Shown here piece after piece: positions 53,422 to 61,562 of a stretch of 64,000 nucleotides of DNA. Numbering within the stretch: the stretch's first letter is position 1; the number at the start of each line of letters is the position of its first letter. The DNA is taken from NCBI GenBank assembly GCA_958417225.1, contig CATZCM010000001.1, positions 1-64,000 of the forward strand, in the 5' to 3' direction. Origin of the DNA: an uncultured Eubacteriales bacterium (GTDB lineage Bacteria; Bacillota; Clostridia; Oscillospirales; Acutalibacteraceae). The notes beneath the pieces are model-generated. The model worked only from the letters and a program-made list of their open reading frames with translations. It did not search any database and had not been told where the DNA came from. The translations under genes and the position numbers were made by a program.

Positions 53422-53465
53422 TGAAAAATAATTGATTAGCTTTTTTTATTTATCATAACACACCC

Positions 53466-53550
53466 TCCAAAAAATAGGCACTCGCATACACATCTTCTAA
53501 GACCTAATGATGTGTAAACGAATGCCTTGCATTCTACTACTCGGTAGCAG
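53466..53550 (-). promoter_or_regulatory. Attenuator-like leader of pnuC
   Basis: In transcription order: hairpin CTGCTAC-CGA-GTAGTAG (53534-53550), a small hairpin GAATGC-AAG-GCATTC (53520-53534), and a long terminator-like hairpin GGCATTCG-TT-TACACATC with GATGTGTA-TG-CGAGTGCC (53477-53526) followed by TATTTTTT just before the ribosome site. The second and third hairpins share GGCATTC and exclude each other, the logic of a transcriptional riboswitch or attenuator. NAD-precursor-sensing leaders are known for some pnuC genes; this one is unclassified by eye. Confidence 0.6.
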
Positions 53551-53567
53551 TTTTATTTATATGTTAT

Positions 53568-53596
53568 ATTATATCATATAAATAAGTTAATTGCAA
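53568..53596 (-). promoter_or_regulatory. pnuC promoter
   Basis: TTGCAA, 17-base spacer, TATAAT on the minus strand, placing the start just before the leader hairpins. Confidence 0.75.
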
Positions 53597-53705
53597 TAGT
53601 TTTATCTGAAAAATTTCTAATTCTAAATTGCAATATCAAATAGGATAGAATAAAGAAAGCTTCGTAAGGGAATGGTAAAAACCAATTGTAAATTTGTAAT
53701 GATAG

Positions 53706-53734
53706 TTGTCTTTTGCAGAAAGGTATGGTATACT
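53706..53734 (+). promoter_or_regulatory. asnA promoter
   Basis: TTGTCT, 17-base spacer, TATACT; about 95 bases of leader. Confidence 0.55.
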
Positions 53735-53835
53735 TATTGTATGACAAAAAAACTTTTGTTTATCTACTGTAGTGGTAGTTTGTAGTTTTTTATTGGTGAA
53801 AAATATTAGTAAGTAACGGAAAGGATTTTGTAGTC

Positions 53836-54819
53836 ATGTATAAATCAAAATTGAGCATTATTGAAACCGAAAAAGCGATAAAGTTGGTTAAAGACACATT
53901 TGAACGAGAATTAGCTAAAAAATTGAATTTAGTTAGAATTTCATCTCCTTTATTTGTAAGGTCTGAAACCGGTCTTAATGATGATTTGAATGGAACTGAA
54001 CGTGCAGTTGAATTTGACATGAAATATATGGATAAAAGTGTTCAGATTATTCATTCTCTAGCTAAGTGGAAACGATATACTTTGCAGCGATATGGATTTA
54101 ATGAGGGTAATGGAATTTATACTGATATGAATGCAATACGCCGTGATGAGGATCCAGATGAACTTCACTCTATTTATGTGGATCAGTGGGATTGGGAAAA
54201 AATTATTGCACCAGCACAAAGAAACATGGATTTTCTATATAATACGGTTCAGTTAATTGTGGATGCGCTTTTAGTTACTCAGGAGGTGCTGCATAAAGAA
54301 TTTCCTATACTTAATTGTGATTTACGTAGAAAAGTATTTTTTATAACATCTCAGGAACTTGAGTATTTGTATCCAAATGATCCCCCGAAAGAACGTGAAA
54401 ACAAAATTGCTCAAAAACATGGAATAGTGTTTGTATCGCAGATTGGTGGATTGTTGGAAAGTGGAAAACCTCATGACGGAAGGGCACCAGATTATGATGA
54501 TTGGAATTTAAATGGAGATATATTAGTTTGGTATCCTGTTTTGAATAAGGCCGTGGAGATATCTTCAATGGGAATTAGAGTGGATGCAAAAACACTGGAT
54601 GAACAACTTGAATGTTCCGGATGTAATGAAAGAAGGGAATTGGAGTTTCACAAAATGTTGTTGGAGTCAAGACTCCCACTTACAATTGGTGGTGGCATAG
54701 GACAATCGAGAATATGTATGATTTTACTTGATAAAGTACATATTGGGGAAGTTCAGGCATCCGTGTGGCCTAGTGAAATGGTAAGAAAATGTGAGGAAAG
54801 TAATATTTACTTGCTTTAA
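53836..54819 (+). CDS. asnA: Aspartate--ammonia ligase
   Basis: 327 residues. Makes asparagine from aspartate, ammonia and ATP; a class II synthetase-like fold. Conserved segments: SPLFVRSETGLNDDLNG, HSLAKWKRYTLQRYG, YTDMNAIRRDE, VDQWDWEK and GGGIGQSRICM. AAAGGA lies ten bases before ATG 53836. Monocistronic with promoter and terminator. Confidence 0.97.
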   Translation: MYKSKLSIIETEKAIKLVKDTFERELAKKLNLVRISSPLFVRSETGLNDDLNGTERAVEFDMKYMDKSVQIIHSLAKWKRYTLQRYGFNEGNGIYTDMNAIRRDEDPDELHSIYVDQWDWEKIIAPAQRNMDFLYNTVQLIVDALLVTQEVLHKEFPILNCDLRRKVFFITSQELEYLYPNDPPKERENKIAQKHGIVFVSQIGGLLESGKPHDGRAPDYDDWNLNGDILVWYPVLNKAVEISSMGIRVDAKTLDEQLECSGCNERRELEFHKMLLESRLPLTIGGGIGQSRICMILLDKVHIGEVQASVWPSEMVRKCEESNIYLL

Positions 54820-54834
54820 TTTGCAATGAACTTT

Positions 54835-54880
54835 TAGCGGCGTAGGATATGTGAATCGAATACAACGCTGCTACTTTTTT
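54835..54880 (+). terminator. Terminator of asnA
   Basis: TAGCGGCGT pairs with ACGCTGCTA (one wobble), then CTTTTTT. Confidence 0.75.
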
Positions 54881-54914
54881 ATTATTTGAATTTTTGTTAA
54901 GGACAGTGTTTTGT

Positions 54915-55925
54915 ATGAATATTTTAGGAATTGAAAGCTCATGTGACGAAACAGCGGCGTCCATCGTAAAGGACGGTAGACAGGTAATTTCATCAGTGGT
55001 GGCATCGCAGGTGGAAGAACATAAATTATACGGGGGTGTAGTCCCAGAAATTGCTTCAAGGAGACATACTGAATCTATAGTTCAGGTAACAAAACAGGCT
55101 TTGTCTGAAGCAAGTATGACTCTTAGAGATGTAGATGCTGTTGCAGTGACTTATGCACCAGGACTTATTGGTGCGTTGTTAGTTGGTGTAAGTTTTGCAA
55201 AAGGTCTTTCTTATGCTTATGGACTTCCGTTGGTGCCGGTTCATCATTTGCGGTCCCATGTGGCCTCGAACTACATTTCCAATGCAAATTTAAAACCACC
55301 GTTTTTATGTCTAATTGTATCGGGGGGGCACAGCCATATAGCATATGTTGAGGATTATACTAAATTTTCTGTTTTAGGAAAAACTCACGATGATTCTGCC
55401 GGAGAGGTTTTTGATAAAGTTGCGAGAAAAATGGGACTGTCGTATCCTGGAGGGGTTGCGCTTGATAAAATTGCTAATTCTGGGGACAGTCATGCATTTA
55501 AGTTTCCACATCCAAAAATGGATGGATTTGATTATAGTTTCTCGGGGTTGAAAACGGCAGCTGTAAATTTAATACATAACTATGAACAGCAAGAAAAACA
55601 TCTGCCGATTGAAAATATTGCTGCGTCGTTTCGATCGACGGTTGTTGAGTGTCTTGTGGAAAAGTTCTTTTTGGCAGCAGATGCTCTAAAATGTAAAGTT
55701 GGTGCAGTTTGTGGTGGAGTGTCAGCAAATTGCCTTTTGAGGATGCGATTGACGCAAGAATGCGAGAATCGTAAAATGACACTTTATATGCCTGAAATTA
55801 AATATTGTGGGGATAATGCAGCGATGGTTGCATCTCAGGGCTATTATGAATTTATAGAGGGAAATGTGGCAAAGTACTCTCTGAATGCATATTCGAGCAG
55901 AAGTATAGACAAATGCGCAGAATAG
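54915..55925 (+). CDS. tsaD: tRNA threonylcarbamoyladenosine transferase TsaD
   Basis: 336 residues, the usual length. Completes the t6A modification of ANN-decoding tRNAs together with TsaB/C/E, none of which is in the window. ASKHA-fold motifs: ILGIESSCDETAASIV at the start, the metal-binding HHLRSHVAS (about 111-119), SGGHSHI and GGVSANCLLR. AAGGA lies 11 bases before ATG 54915. First gene of a three-gene run with the methyltransferase and dipeptidase. Confidence 0.95.
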   Translation: MNILGIESSCDETAASIVKDGRQVISSVVASQVEEHKLYGGVVPEIASRRHTESIVQVTKQALSEASMTLRDVDAVAVTYAPGLIGALLVGVSFAKGLSYAYGLPLVPVHHLRSHVASNYISNANLKPPFLCLIVSGGHSHIAYVEDYTKFSVLGKTHDDSAGEVFDKVARKMGLSYPGGVALDKIANSGDSHAFKFPHPKMDGFDYSFSGLKTAAVNLIHNYEQQEKHLPIENIAASFRSTVVECLVEKFFLAADALKCKVGAVCGGVSANCLLRMRLTQECENRKMTLYMPEIKYCGDNAAMVASQGYYEFIEGNVAKYSLNAYSSRSIDKCAE

Positions 55926-55936
55926 GAGTTTGTGGT

Positions 55937-56806
55937 ATGAGAATAGCTAATTGGAAAGATTATGAATTAATAGATGCTTCGGCAGGAGAACGCTTAGAAC
56001 GATGGGGTGATGTTATTTTAATTCGACCTGATCCTCAAGTAATATGGGATACCCCAAGAAAAAATCCATTGTGGAATCGTGCTAATGCTCGTTACATAAG
56101 ATCGAAGAGCGGAGGAGGAAGTTGGGAGGTATATAGCAAAATACCGCAGTCGTGGAATATTCGTTATGGTGGATTAATTTTTGGTGTGAAACCTATGGGA
56201 TTTAAACATACTGGAATTTTTCCAGAACAGTCAGTTAACTGGGATCTACAGGCAGATCTCGTGAAACGCTCAGGAAGACAGCTGAATGTATTAAATCTTT
56301 TTGCATATACTGGAGGAGCAACATTAGCACTTTTGGAGGCAGGTGCGAAAGTTTGTCATGTTGACGCATCAAAAGGAATGGTTTCATGGGCGAAGGAAAA
56401 TGCAATTCTTTCAAATCTTGCAGATCGACCTGTGCGATGGATAGTGGATGATTGTGTGAAATTTGTGGAACGTGAAATACGTCGTGGGCATAAATATGAC
56501 GGGATTGTGATGGACCCACCGTCGTACGGGAGGGGTCCAGGTGGAGAAGTGTGGAGATTAGAAGATCAAGTGTTTGATTTAGTGAAATTGTGTGCGAATG
56601 TGTTGTCGGATAATGCAGTGTTTTTTATGATTAATTCGTATACGACAGGACTTTCTCCGTCAGTTATGGAATATATATTAAATGTGGTAGTGAAAAGTAA
56701 ATTTAGTTTTGGAAAAGTGAAATCAGGTGAAATTGGACTTGAAGTGAAAAGTTTGGGTTTTGCATTACCGTGTGGTTCAACGGCGTTTTTTGTAGGTGAT
56801 GTGTGA
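55937..56806 (+). CDS. Class I SAM-dependent (rRNA-type) methyltransferase
   Basis: 289 residues. SAM-binding motif LNLFAYTGGATLALLEAGAK (about 123-142) and catalytic-loop-like MDPPSYGRGPGG (about 196-207) place it in the RlmI/PF10672-type methyltransferases that act on rRNA cytosine or guanine bases. No N-terminal PUA domain, unlike full RlmI. ATG 55937 follows AGGAG by eight bases; an ATG within the tsaD end (55913) is less likely. Confidence 0.85.
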   Translation: MRIANWKDYELIDASAGERLERWGDVILIRPDPQVIWDTPRKNPLWNRANARYIRSKSGGGSWEVYSKIPQSWNIRYGGLIFGVKPMGFKHTGIFPEQSVNWDLQADLVKRSGRQLNVLNLFAYTGGATLALLEAGAKVCHVDASKGMVSWAKENAILSNLADRPVRWIVDDCVKFVEREIRRGHKYDGIVMDPPSYGRGPGGEVWRLEDQVFDLVKLCANVLSDNAVFFMINSYTTGLSPSVMEYILNVVVKSKFSFGKVKSGEIGLEVKSLGFALPCGSTAFFVGDV

Positions 56807-56850
56807 GTTTATATTTAATTTTCAATTTTGAAAGTTTTGGAGGGGATAGT

Positions 56851-57744
56851 GTGAATTTTTTCGATTTGCATTGTGATACTTTATATAGGGTATGCACCGA
56901 GGGTCAAAGTCTTTTGAAAAATGGTTATCATGTTTCTTTGGAAAGAGGAAAAAGTTTGTTTTCACAGTGGTATCAGTGTTTTGCTGTTTGGATACCAGAT
57001 GATGTCCGTGGAAAAGATGCTGTGAATTTACTTAATATGGCTTATAAAAATATTTCTTCGGTTGTTCTGCCAAAAGGATATGAAAATGTGAAGTTGTTGT
57101 TTACTGTTGAAGGTGGTGCAGCTGTCGCGGGTGATCTCGAAAATATTAATTTATTGAAAAAGTATGGGGTAAAAGCAATGACGCTGACTTGGAATGGTTC
57201 GTGTGAACTTGGAGATGGAGTTATGGTGGAGAATGCTAGAGGCCTTACAAAGTTTGGACGTGAGTGTGTTCGTCGTATGGAGAAATTCGGGATTGCGGTA
57301 GATATTTCACATGCAAGTGAAAATTTGTTTTGGGATGTATTTGAGGAGATCAGTGGTCCTGTAATTGCAACACATTCAAATTCTAAAAAGATATGTAATC
57401 ATAAAAGGAATTTGTCAGATGATCAGTTTAATGCTATAAAAAATAGAAATGGATTAGTCGGGCTTACTTTTTGTGATTTGTTTTTGAAGGACGGCGGGAA
57501 TGCCAGTTTACAAGATGTCCTTCGACATGCCGAACATTTTTTGTCTTTGGGTGGTGAAGATGTTTTAGCTATAGGAAGTGATTTTGATGGAGCGGATATG
57601 CCGCGGGATGTGTACGGAATAGAATCAGTGGAAAAGCTCTATAACCTCTTTCTGAGAGAAAATTATAACGAATCATTGGTAAGAAAAATTTTCTTTGAAA
57701 ATGCTGCGATTTTTTTTAATAAGGAATTTAATGAAGATTGTTGA
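56851..57744 (+). CDS. Membrane dipeptidase-like peptidase, M19 family
   Basis: 297 residues. Zinc-ligand motifs of renal-dipeptidase-type enzymes are present: FDLHCDT (about 4-10), FTVEGGAA (about 89), DISHASE (about 152), ATHSNSK and GSDFDGA (about 248). It should hydrolyse dipeptides, possibly with D-amino acids from cell-wall turnover. GTG 56851 is five bases after GGAGGGG, and 44 bases after the methyltransferase stop. No signal peptide, so cytoplasmic. Confidence 0.92.
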   Translation: MNFFDLHCDTLYRVCTEGQSLLKNGYHVSLERGKSLFSQWYQCFAVWIPDDVRGKDAVNLLNMAYKNISSVVLPKGYENVKLLFTVEGGAAVAGDLENINLLKKYGVKAMTLTWNGSCELGDGVMVENARGLTKFGRECVRRMEKFGIAVDISHASENLFWDVFEEISGPVIATHSNSKKICNHKRNLSDDQFNAIKNRNGLVGLTFCDLFLKDGGNASLQDVLRHAEHFLSLGGEDVLAIGSDFDGADMPRDVYGIESVEKLYNLFLRENYNESLVRKIFFENAAIFFNKEFNEDC

Positions 57745-57847
57745 TTTTATGAAAAGAAAGTAAATATTAAAAAATTGCTTTTATTATGGATAATTTAATA
57801 TAAATCATAACCTTTGTGTTTATTAAAAAGTCTTTAGAAATTAAAAA

Positions 57848-57880
57848 CCACTCATTAAAATTTTGATGGGTGATTTTTTC
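57848..57880 (+). terminator. Terminator of the tsaD-methyltransferase-dipeptidase operon
   Basis: CACTCAT pairs with ATGGGTG (one wobble), inner AAAATTTT, then a T run. Confidence 0.7.
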
Positions 57881-58294
57881 TATATACGCATTGTGGCATG
57901 TATTTATAACGGATCAAGATCTACAATACTGTGATAGCTGGATTTTCTAGTGGAAATGAGGAAGACTTTGTTTCTTTATTGAGGTATTTAAATAAGTAAT
58001 AAGGGGATTTTATCAATGACACTACTAAAGTTTAGGTTTAGGAGATAATGTTTATATATTTGATGGTAAAGTAAAAAAATTATGTTTAGAGAATTTCATC
58101 ATATATCATTGATGCTGTGGTATAGTTTTGATTGGGATAAAATGTCGAATAAAACAGTGTTTGCTGGCTAGATAATCTAAAATTAAAAATTAGCACAAAT
58201 ATTGGTATGCAAGTGTTGCATGTAAATGAAACAGACATGTATGTGTACGAGAAGGCTTATTTTTTCCATTTTCGCCCGATCGTGTGATGTGGAC
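57881..58294. other. AT-rich intergenic stretch with a coding-like scrap
   Basis: A short open stretch near 57935-58000 ends with NEEDFVSLLRYLNK and looks like the tail of a lost gene; it lacks a start. Nothing else recognised. Confidence 0.35.
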
Positions 58295-58617
58295 CCGCAC
58301 GGAAGGCTAGCGAAGCTTGAGCCGAAGTGCGGCCATGATATAACAAGATGTCTGGTGCCAGAGATGGTAAAAGAAATTGCGGCGAATTGAAAAAATGAAT
58401 GGGTGAAGGAGTCTTTTAGTTCCTTTTCTTCTCCGCTTGGAAGAAAAGGAACCGCCCGGCCGGCGTGAGGCCAAAATGAAAAATTGGAAAATAAGGTATA
58501 TTTCAGGGGGCGCAAAGCGTCCCCTGATGCAGATAATTGAAAATTTAGATTCCATAAAAATGAGATTGACTGGCTGAAGAACTGTTCGCCTACAGAAAGT
58601 TCGTTCGAACAGGCGAA
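58295..58617. other. GC-rich island of six hairpins, candidate structured RNA or composite palindromic repeat
   Basis: Six stems in 320 bases: CCGCAC/GTGCGG with inner GGCTAGC-GAA-GCT and AGCC (58295-58332); TCTGG-TG-CCAGA (58351-58362); a perfect 13-pair GTTCCTTTTCTTC/GAAGAAAAGGAAC (58419-58452); GGCC/GGCC (58458-58472); CAGGGGGCGC-AAA-GCGTCCCCTG (58504-58526); TTCGCCT/AGGCGAA with inner GTTCG/CGAAC (58585-58617). GC content is far above the flanks. Long minus-strand frames across it have no ribosome sites. I match it to no known RNA class. Confidence 0.6.
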
Positions 58618-58809
58618 GTTGATTGGTGATGTAGTATTGGTGTAGTAGTTTGTTTTGCGGTTGCAAATATAAAATGACTTTTTATTTAGAGATTTTAACT
58701 TCCCTTGAAATGTATGATTTTTAAGGGAAGTTTACTTTTGCTTTGTAGTGTATAAGTATAGATTTAATTTTGAAAAATTGGTATAATTGATATTTTGCTA
58801 GAAAAACGT

Positions 58810-58838
58810 TTGACGAGTTAACTTTGATATGATATAAT
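58810..58838 (+). promoter_or_regulatory. Promoter of the Sel1-repeat gene, with about 260-base leader
   Basis: TTGACG, 17-base spacer, TATAAT. The leader to ATG 59108 contains AAGGGAG at 58858 but no coding frame of note. Confidence 0.75.
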
Positions 58839-59107
58839 ATTGTTAATTTATAGAATGAAGGGAGTACACAAAGATAAATTAACGTTGTCGATTTGTGATA
58901 TAAGAATATGAAAGTAGCCTTTTGAAAAACAGCTAAATTATATAAACAATGATAAAAATTAGAAATATATACACTTATGTTAATTTTAATTATTTTAGTG
59001 CCACCTTTTAATAATTAAAAAAATAACTCTATAAATTCATTTAGTGATTTTTAATGTGATATTGAAAAAATGATTTAATAATATTTTACATGTAAGGAGG
59101 ACAAAAA

Positions 59108-60868
59108 ATGAGTATGTTAAAAAAGATGATAACAATTGCGTTGTTTGTGTCAGTACTACCTGGAACAGTAGTGGCAAATGGAAGTGGGGTAAAGAGAAAT
59201 TTAAATGTACCAGGTAGCCAAAAACCTAGTAAAAAAATGTTAAAGGTAGAAACGATAGAATGGTATCAAAGAATGGCGGATACCAAAAATGCTGTTGCAA
59301 TGTATAATTTAGGTCTGTGCTTTGAGATTGGGACAGGGGTGCCACAAGATAAGGCAGAAGCGGTGAAGTGGTTTCAGAAAGCTGCGGAATCAGGAAATGT
59401 AATTGCAATGAATAAATTAGGGATGTGTTTTGGGAACGGTGCGGGAGTGCCACAAGATAAAGCAGAAGCGATGAATTGGTATCAGAAAGCTGCAGAATCA
59501 GGAGATGCAATTGCAATGAATAATTTAGGAAGGCTTTTGCAGACGGGTGTGGGAGTGCCAAAAGATGAAGTAAAGGCAGCAGAGTGGTATCAGAAATCAG
59601 CGAGTTTAGGAAATGCAAGTTCAATGTATAATTTAGGCACGTGTTTTCACAGAGGAATAGGGGTGACCCAGGATGAAGTAAAGGCAGCAGAGTGGTATCA
59701 GAAATCAGCGAATTTAGGAAATGCAAATGCAATGTATAAATTCGGTGTGTGTTTGCATAGAGGTATAGGGGTGCCAAAAGATGAAGTAAGAGCAGTAGAA
59801 TGGTATCAGAAATCAGCAATTTTGGGAGTTGCAGTTGCAATGTGTAGGTTAGGTGCGTGTTTGCACAATGGTATAGGAGTACCCAAAGATGAAGTAAAGG
59901 CAGTAGAATGGTATCAGAAAGCAGCGGATTTAGGAAATGCAGATGCAATGTATAATTTAGGTGTGTGTTTGCGCAATGGTATAGGAGTCCCTAAAGATAA
60001 ACTAAAGGCAATAGAGTGGTATCAGAAAGCAGCGGATTTAGGAAATGCAGATGCAATTTATAAGTTAGGTGTGTATTTTGAGCATGGTATATTGGTTACT
60101 AGAGATGAGGTAAAGGCGGTGAAATTGTATCAGAAGGCAGCGAAATTAGGAAATACAGATGCAATGAATAAATTAGGTTTGTGTTTTGATATTGGTGTTG
60201 GTGTACCACAAAATATAGAAAAGGCAATAAGGTGGTATCAGAAAGCGGCGAATTTAGGAAATGCAGATGCGATGCATAATTTAGGTATGTGTTTGTACGG
60301 TGGTATAGGAGTGGCCAAAGATGAAAAAATGGCACTTGAATGGTATCAGAAATCAGCGGATTTAGGAAATGCAGATGCAATGCACAGTTTAGGAGTGTAT
60401 TTTGAGTATGGTATATGTGTATCTAAAGATGAAAAAAAGGCCCTGGAATGGTATAAGAAAGCAGTAAGGTTAGGAAGCACAAATGCAATGTGTAGTTTAG
60501 GTGCATGTTTGCAAAAAGGTGTGGGAGAGCTTAAAGATGAAGTAATGGCAGTAGAATGTTATAAGAAAGCAGCGAAATTAGGAAACTCAGTTGCAATGTG
60601 TAGGTTAGGTATGTGTTTGCGCGAAGGTATCGGGGTACCAAAAGATGAAGTAAAGTCAGTGGAATGGTATAAGAAAGCAGTGCTTCTAGGGAATCCAAAT
60701 GCAATGTATATTTTAGGTGTGTCTTTGTACAATGGTATAGGAGTACCAAAAGATGAAGTAAAGGCGATGGAGTGGTTAAAAAAAGCAGCAGATTTAGGAA
60801 ATACAAATGCAATGAATAGTTTAAGTAAGTGTTTGCAATGTGGTATAGGAGTGAATAAGGACAAATAA
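59108..60868 (+). CDS. Secreted Sel1-like repeat protein (15 repeats)
   Basis: 586 residues. A signal peptide (about 1-23, ending VVANG) and a short basic linker are followed by 15 tandem Sel1 repeats of exactly 36 residues (from about 52 to the C-terminus; pattern WYQKAADLGNADAMYNLG with GIGVPKDEVKA). Sel1 repeats form a superhelix for protein-protein contacts and are common in host-associated bacteria. No anchor is present, so it is probably released or held non-covalently. Repeats are very similar at DNA level, indicating recent expansion and a risk of copy-number change. AAGGAGG precedes ATG 59108. Confidence 0.92.
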   Translation: MSMLKKMITIALFVSVLPGTVVANGSGVKRNLNVPGSQKPSKKMLKVETIEWYQRMADTKNAVAMYNLGLCFEIGTGVPQDKAEAVKWFQKAAESGNVIAMNKLGMCFGNGAGVPQDKAEAMNWYQKAAESGDAIAMNNLGRLLQTGVGVPKDEVKAAEWYQKSASLGNASSMYNLGTCFHRGIGVTQDEVKAAEWYQKSANLGNANAMYKFGVCLHRGIGVPKDEVRAVEWYQKSAILGVAVAMCRLGACLHNGIGVPKDEVKAVEWYQKAADLGNADAMYNLGVCLRNGIGVPKDKLKAIEWYQKAADLGNADAIYKLGVYFEHGILVTRDEVKAVKLYQKAAKLGNTDAMNKLGLCFDIGVGVPQNIEKAIRWYQKAANLGNADAMHNLGMCLYGGIGVAKDEKMALEWYQKSADLGNADAMHSLGVYFEYGICVSKDEKKALEWYKKAVRLGSTNAMCSLGACLQKGVGELKDEVMAVECYKKAAKLGNSVAMCRLGMCLREGIGVPKDEVKSVEWYKKAVLLGNPNAMYILGVSLYNGIGVPKDEVKAMEWLKKAADLGNTNAMNSLSKCLQCGIGVNKDK

Positions 60869-61269
60869 ATGTTTTTTGAATGCTATAGAAAAAATGTGAA
60901 AAAGACATTGGGATTGCGTCAGTAGGCTTCAGATATAGGAAACGTCTATGTAATACGTAGCTTAAATAATTTAAAAAATGCTATCTTAAGTAAATTTGTT
61001 TATTTACGTGTTACTAAAATGATAATTTCCGGAGGAGAGAGATTAAATAGGATTTTGGAGATTCTGGATTTGATCGTGTATTGTTATAAGCAAGTTTCAC
61101 TATGTGTAATGATATATCTAGTTGTAGCAAGAAGAACAGAAAATTGTGTTTTGCTTAATTTTTTTACTACGACTGGGATATTTGATAAAAGTAAAAATAT
61201 GGTAATTAACTGGAAATGGAAATATTTTAACTGATAAAAAATGCAAATAGTAGAAAATGTGTTAAGTGG
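60869..61269. other. Intergenic stretch, no supported gene
   Basis: A 71-codon frame at 61019-61234 begins without a suitably placed ribosome site and resembles no protein. Nothing else recognised. Confidence 0.4.
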
Positions 61270-61298
61270 TTGACTGGTGTGGAAAAATTTGCTATAAT
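61270..61298 (+). promoter_or_regulatory. Promoter of the leucine-rich-repeat gene, with about 260-base leader
   Basis: TTGACT, 17-base spacer, TATAAT. The leader contains ACGTTAGTACGCAACTGG then AACGAAAAGTCGTAGC, possibly structured. Confidence 0.8.
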
Positions 61299-61562
61299 GT
61301 AAATTACAGGGAAACGTTAGTACGCAACTGGATAACGAAAAGTCGTAGCAATCGAAAATATGTGAAAGAGAGGGTGTAGTGTGCATTTAGAATTGATTGC
61401 GTATAATTACATGTTGTCATCAGGTTTTTTTGTAGTTTAGAAAAAATATTATAAAATTGAATAATTATGAACTAAGGATCCTGAGCAAATGCGGAGCGAT
61501 TTTTTGAAATCCGTGGTAATTGCGGAAAAGCGGTTCCAAATTTACAAAAAAGGATTGATTAA

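Noticed and set aside
58183..58666. Two minus-strand frames of 110 and 119 codons
   Set aside because: No ribosome sites; they run through strong palindromes and read as Arg/Phe-rich low-quality sequence, typical of structured GC-rich DNA.
59226..60908. Long minus-strand frames of 93-240 codons
   Set aside because: Antisense shadows of the Sel1 repeats; they stay open because the 108-base repeat keeps frame.
61019..61234. 71-codon plus-strand frame
   Set aside because: No properly spaced ribosome site, no recognisable protein character, and it lies in AT-rich spacer DNA.
61305..61560. Possible cyclic-di-GMP riboswitch in the leucine-rich-repeat leader
   Set aside because: ACGCAA and CGAAAAG strings recall GEMM motifs, but the two-stem layout and tetraloop receptor could not be drawn; left as an unclassified leader.
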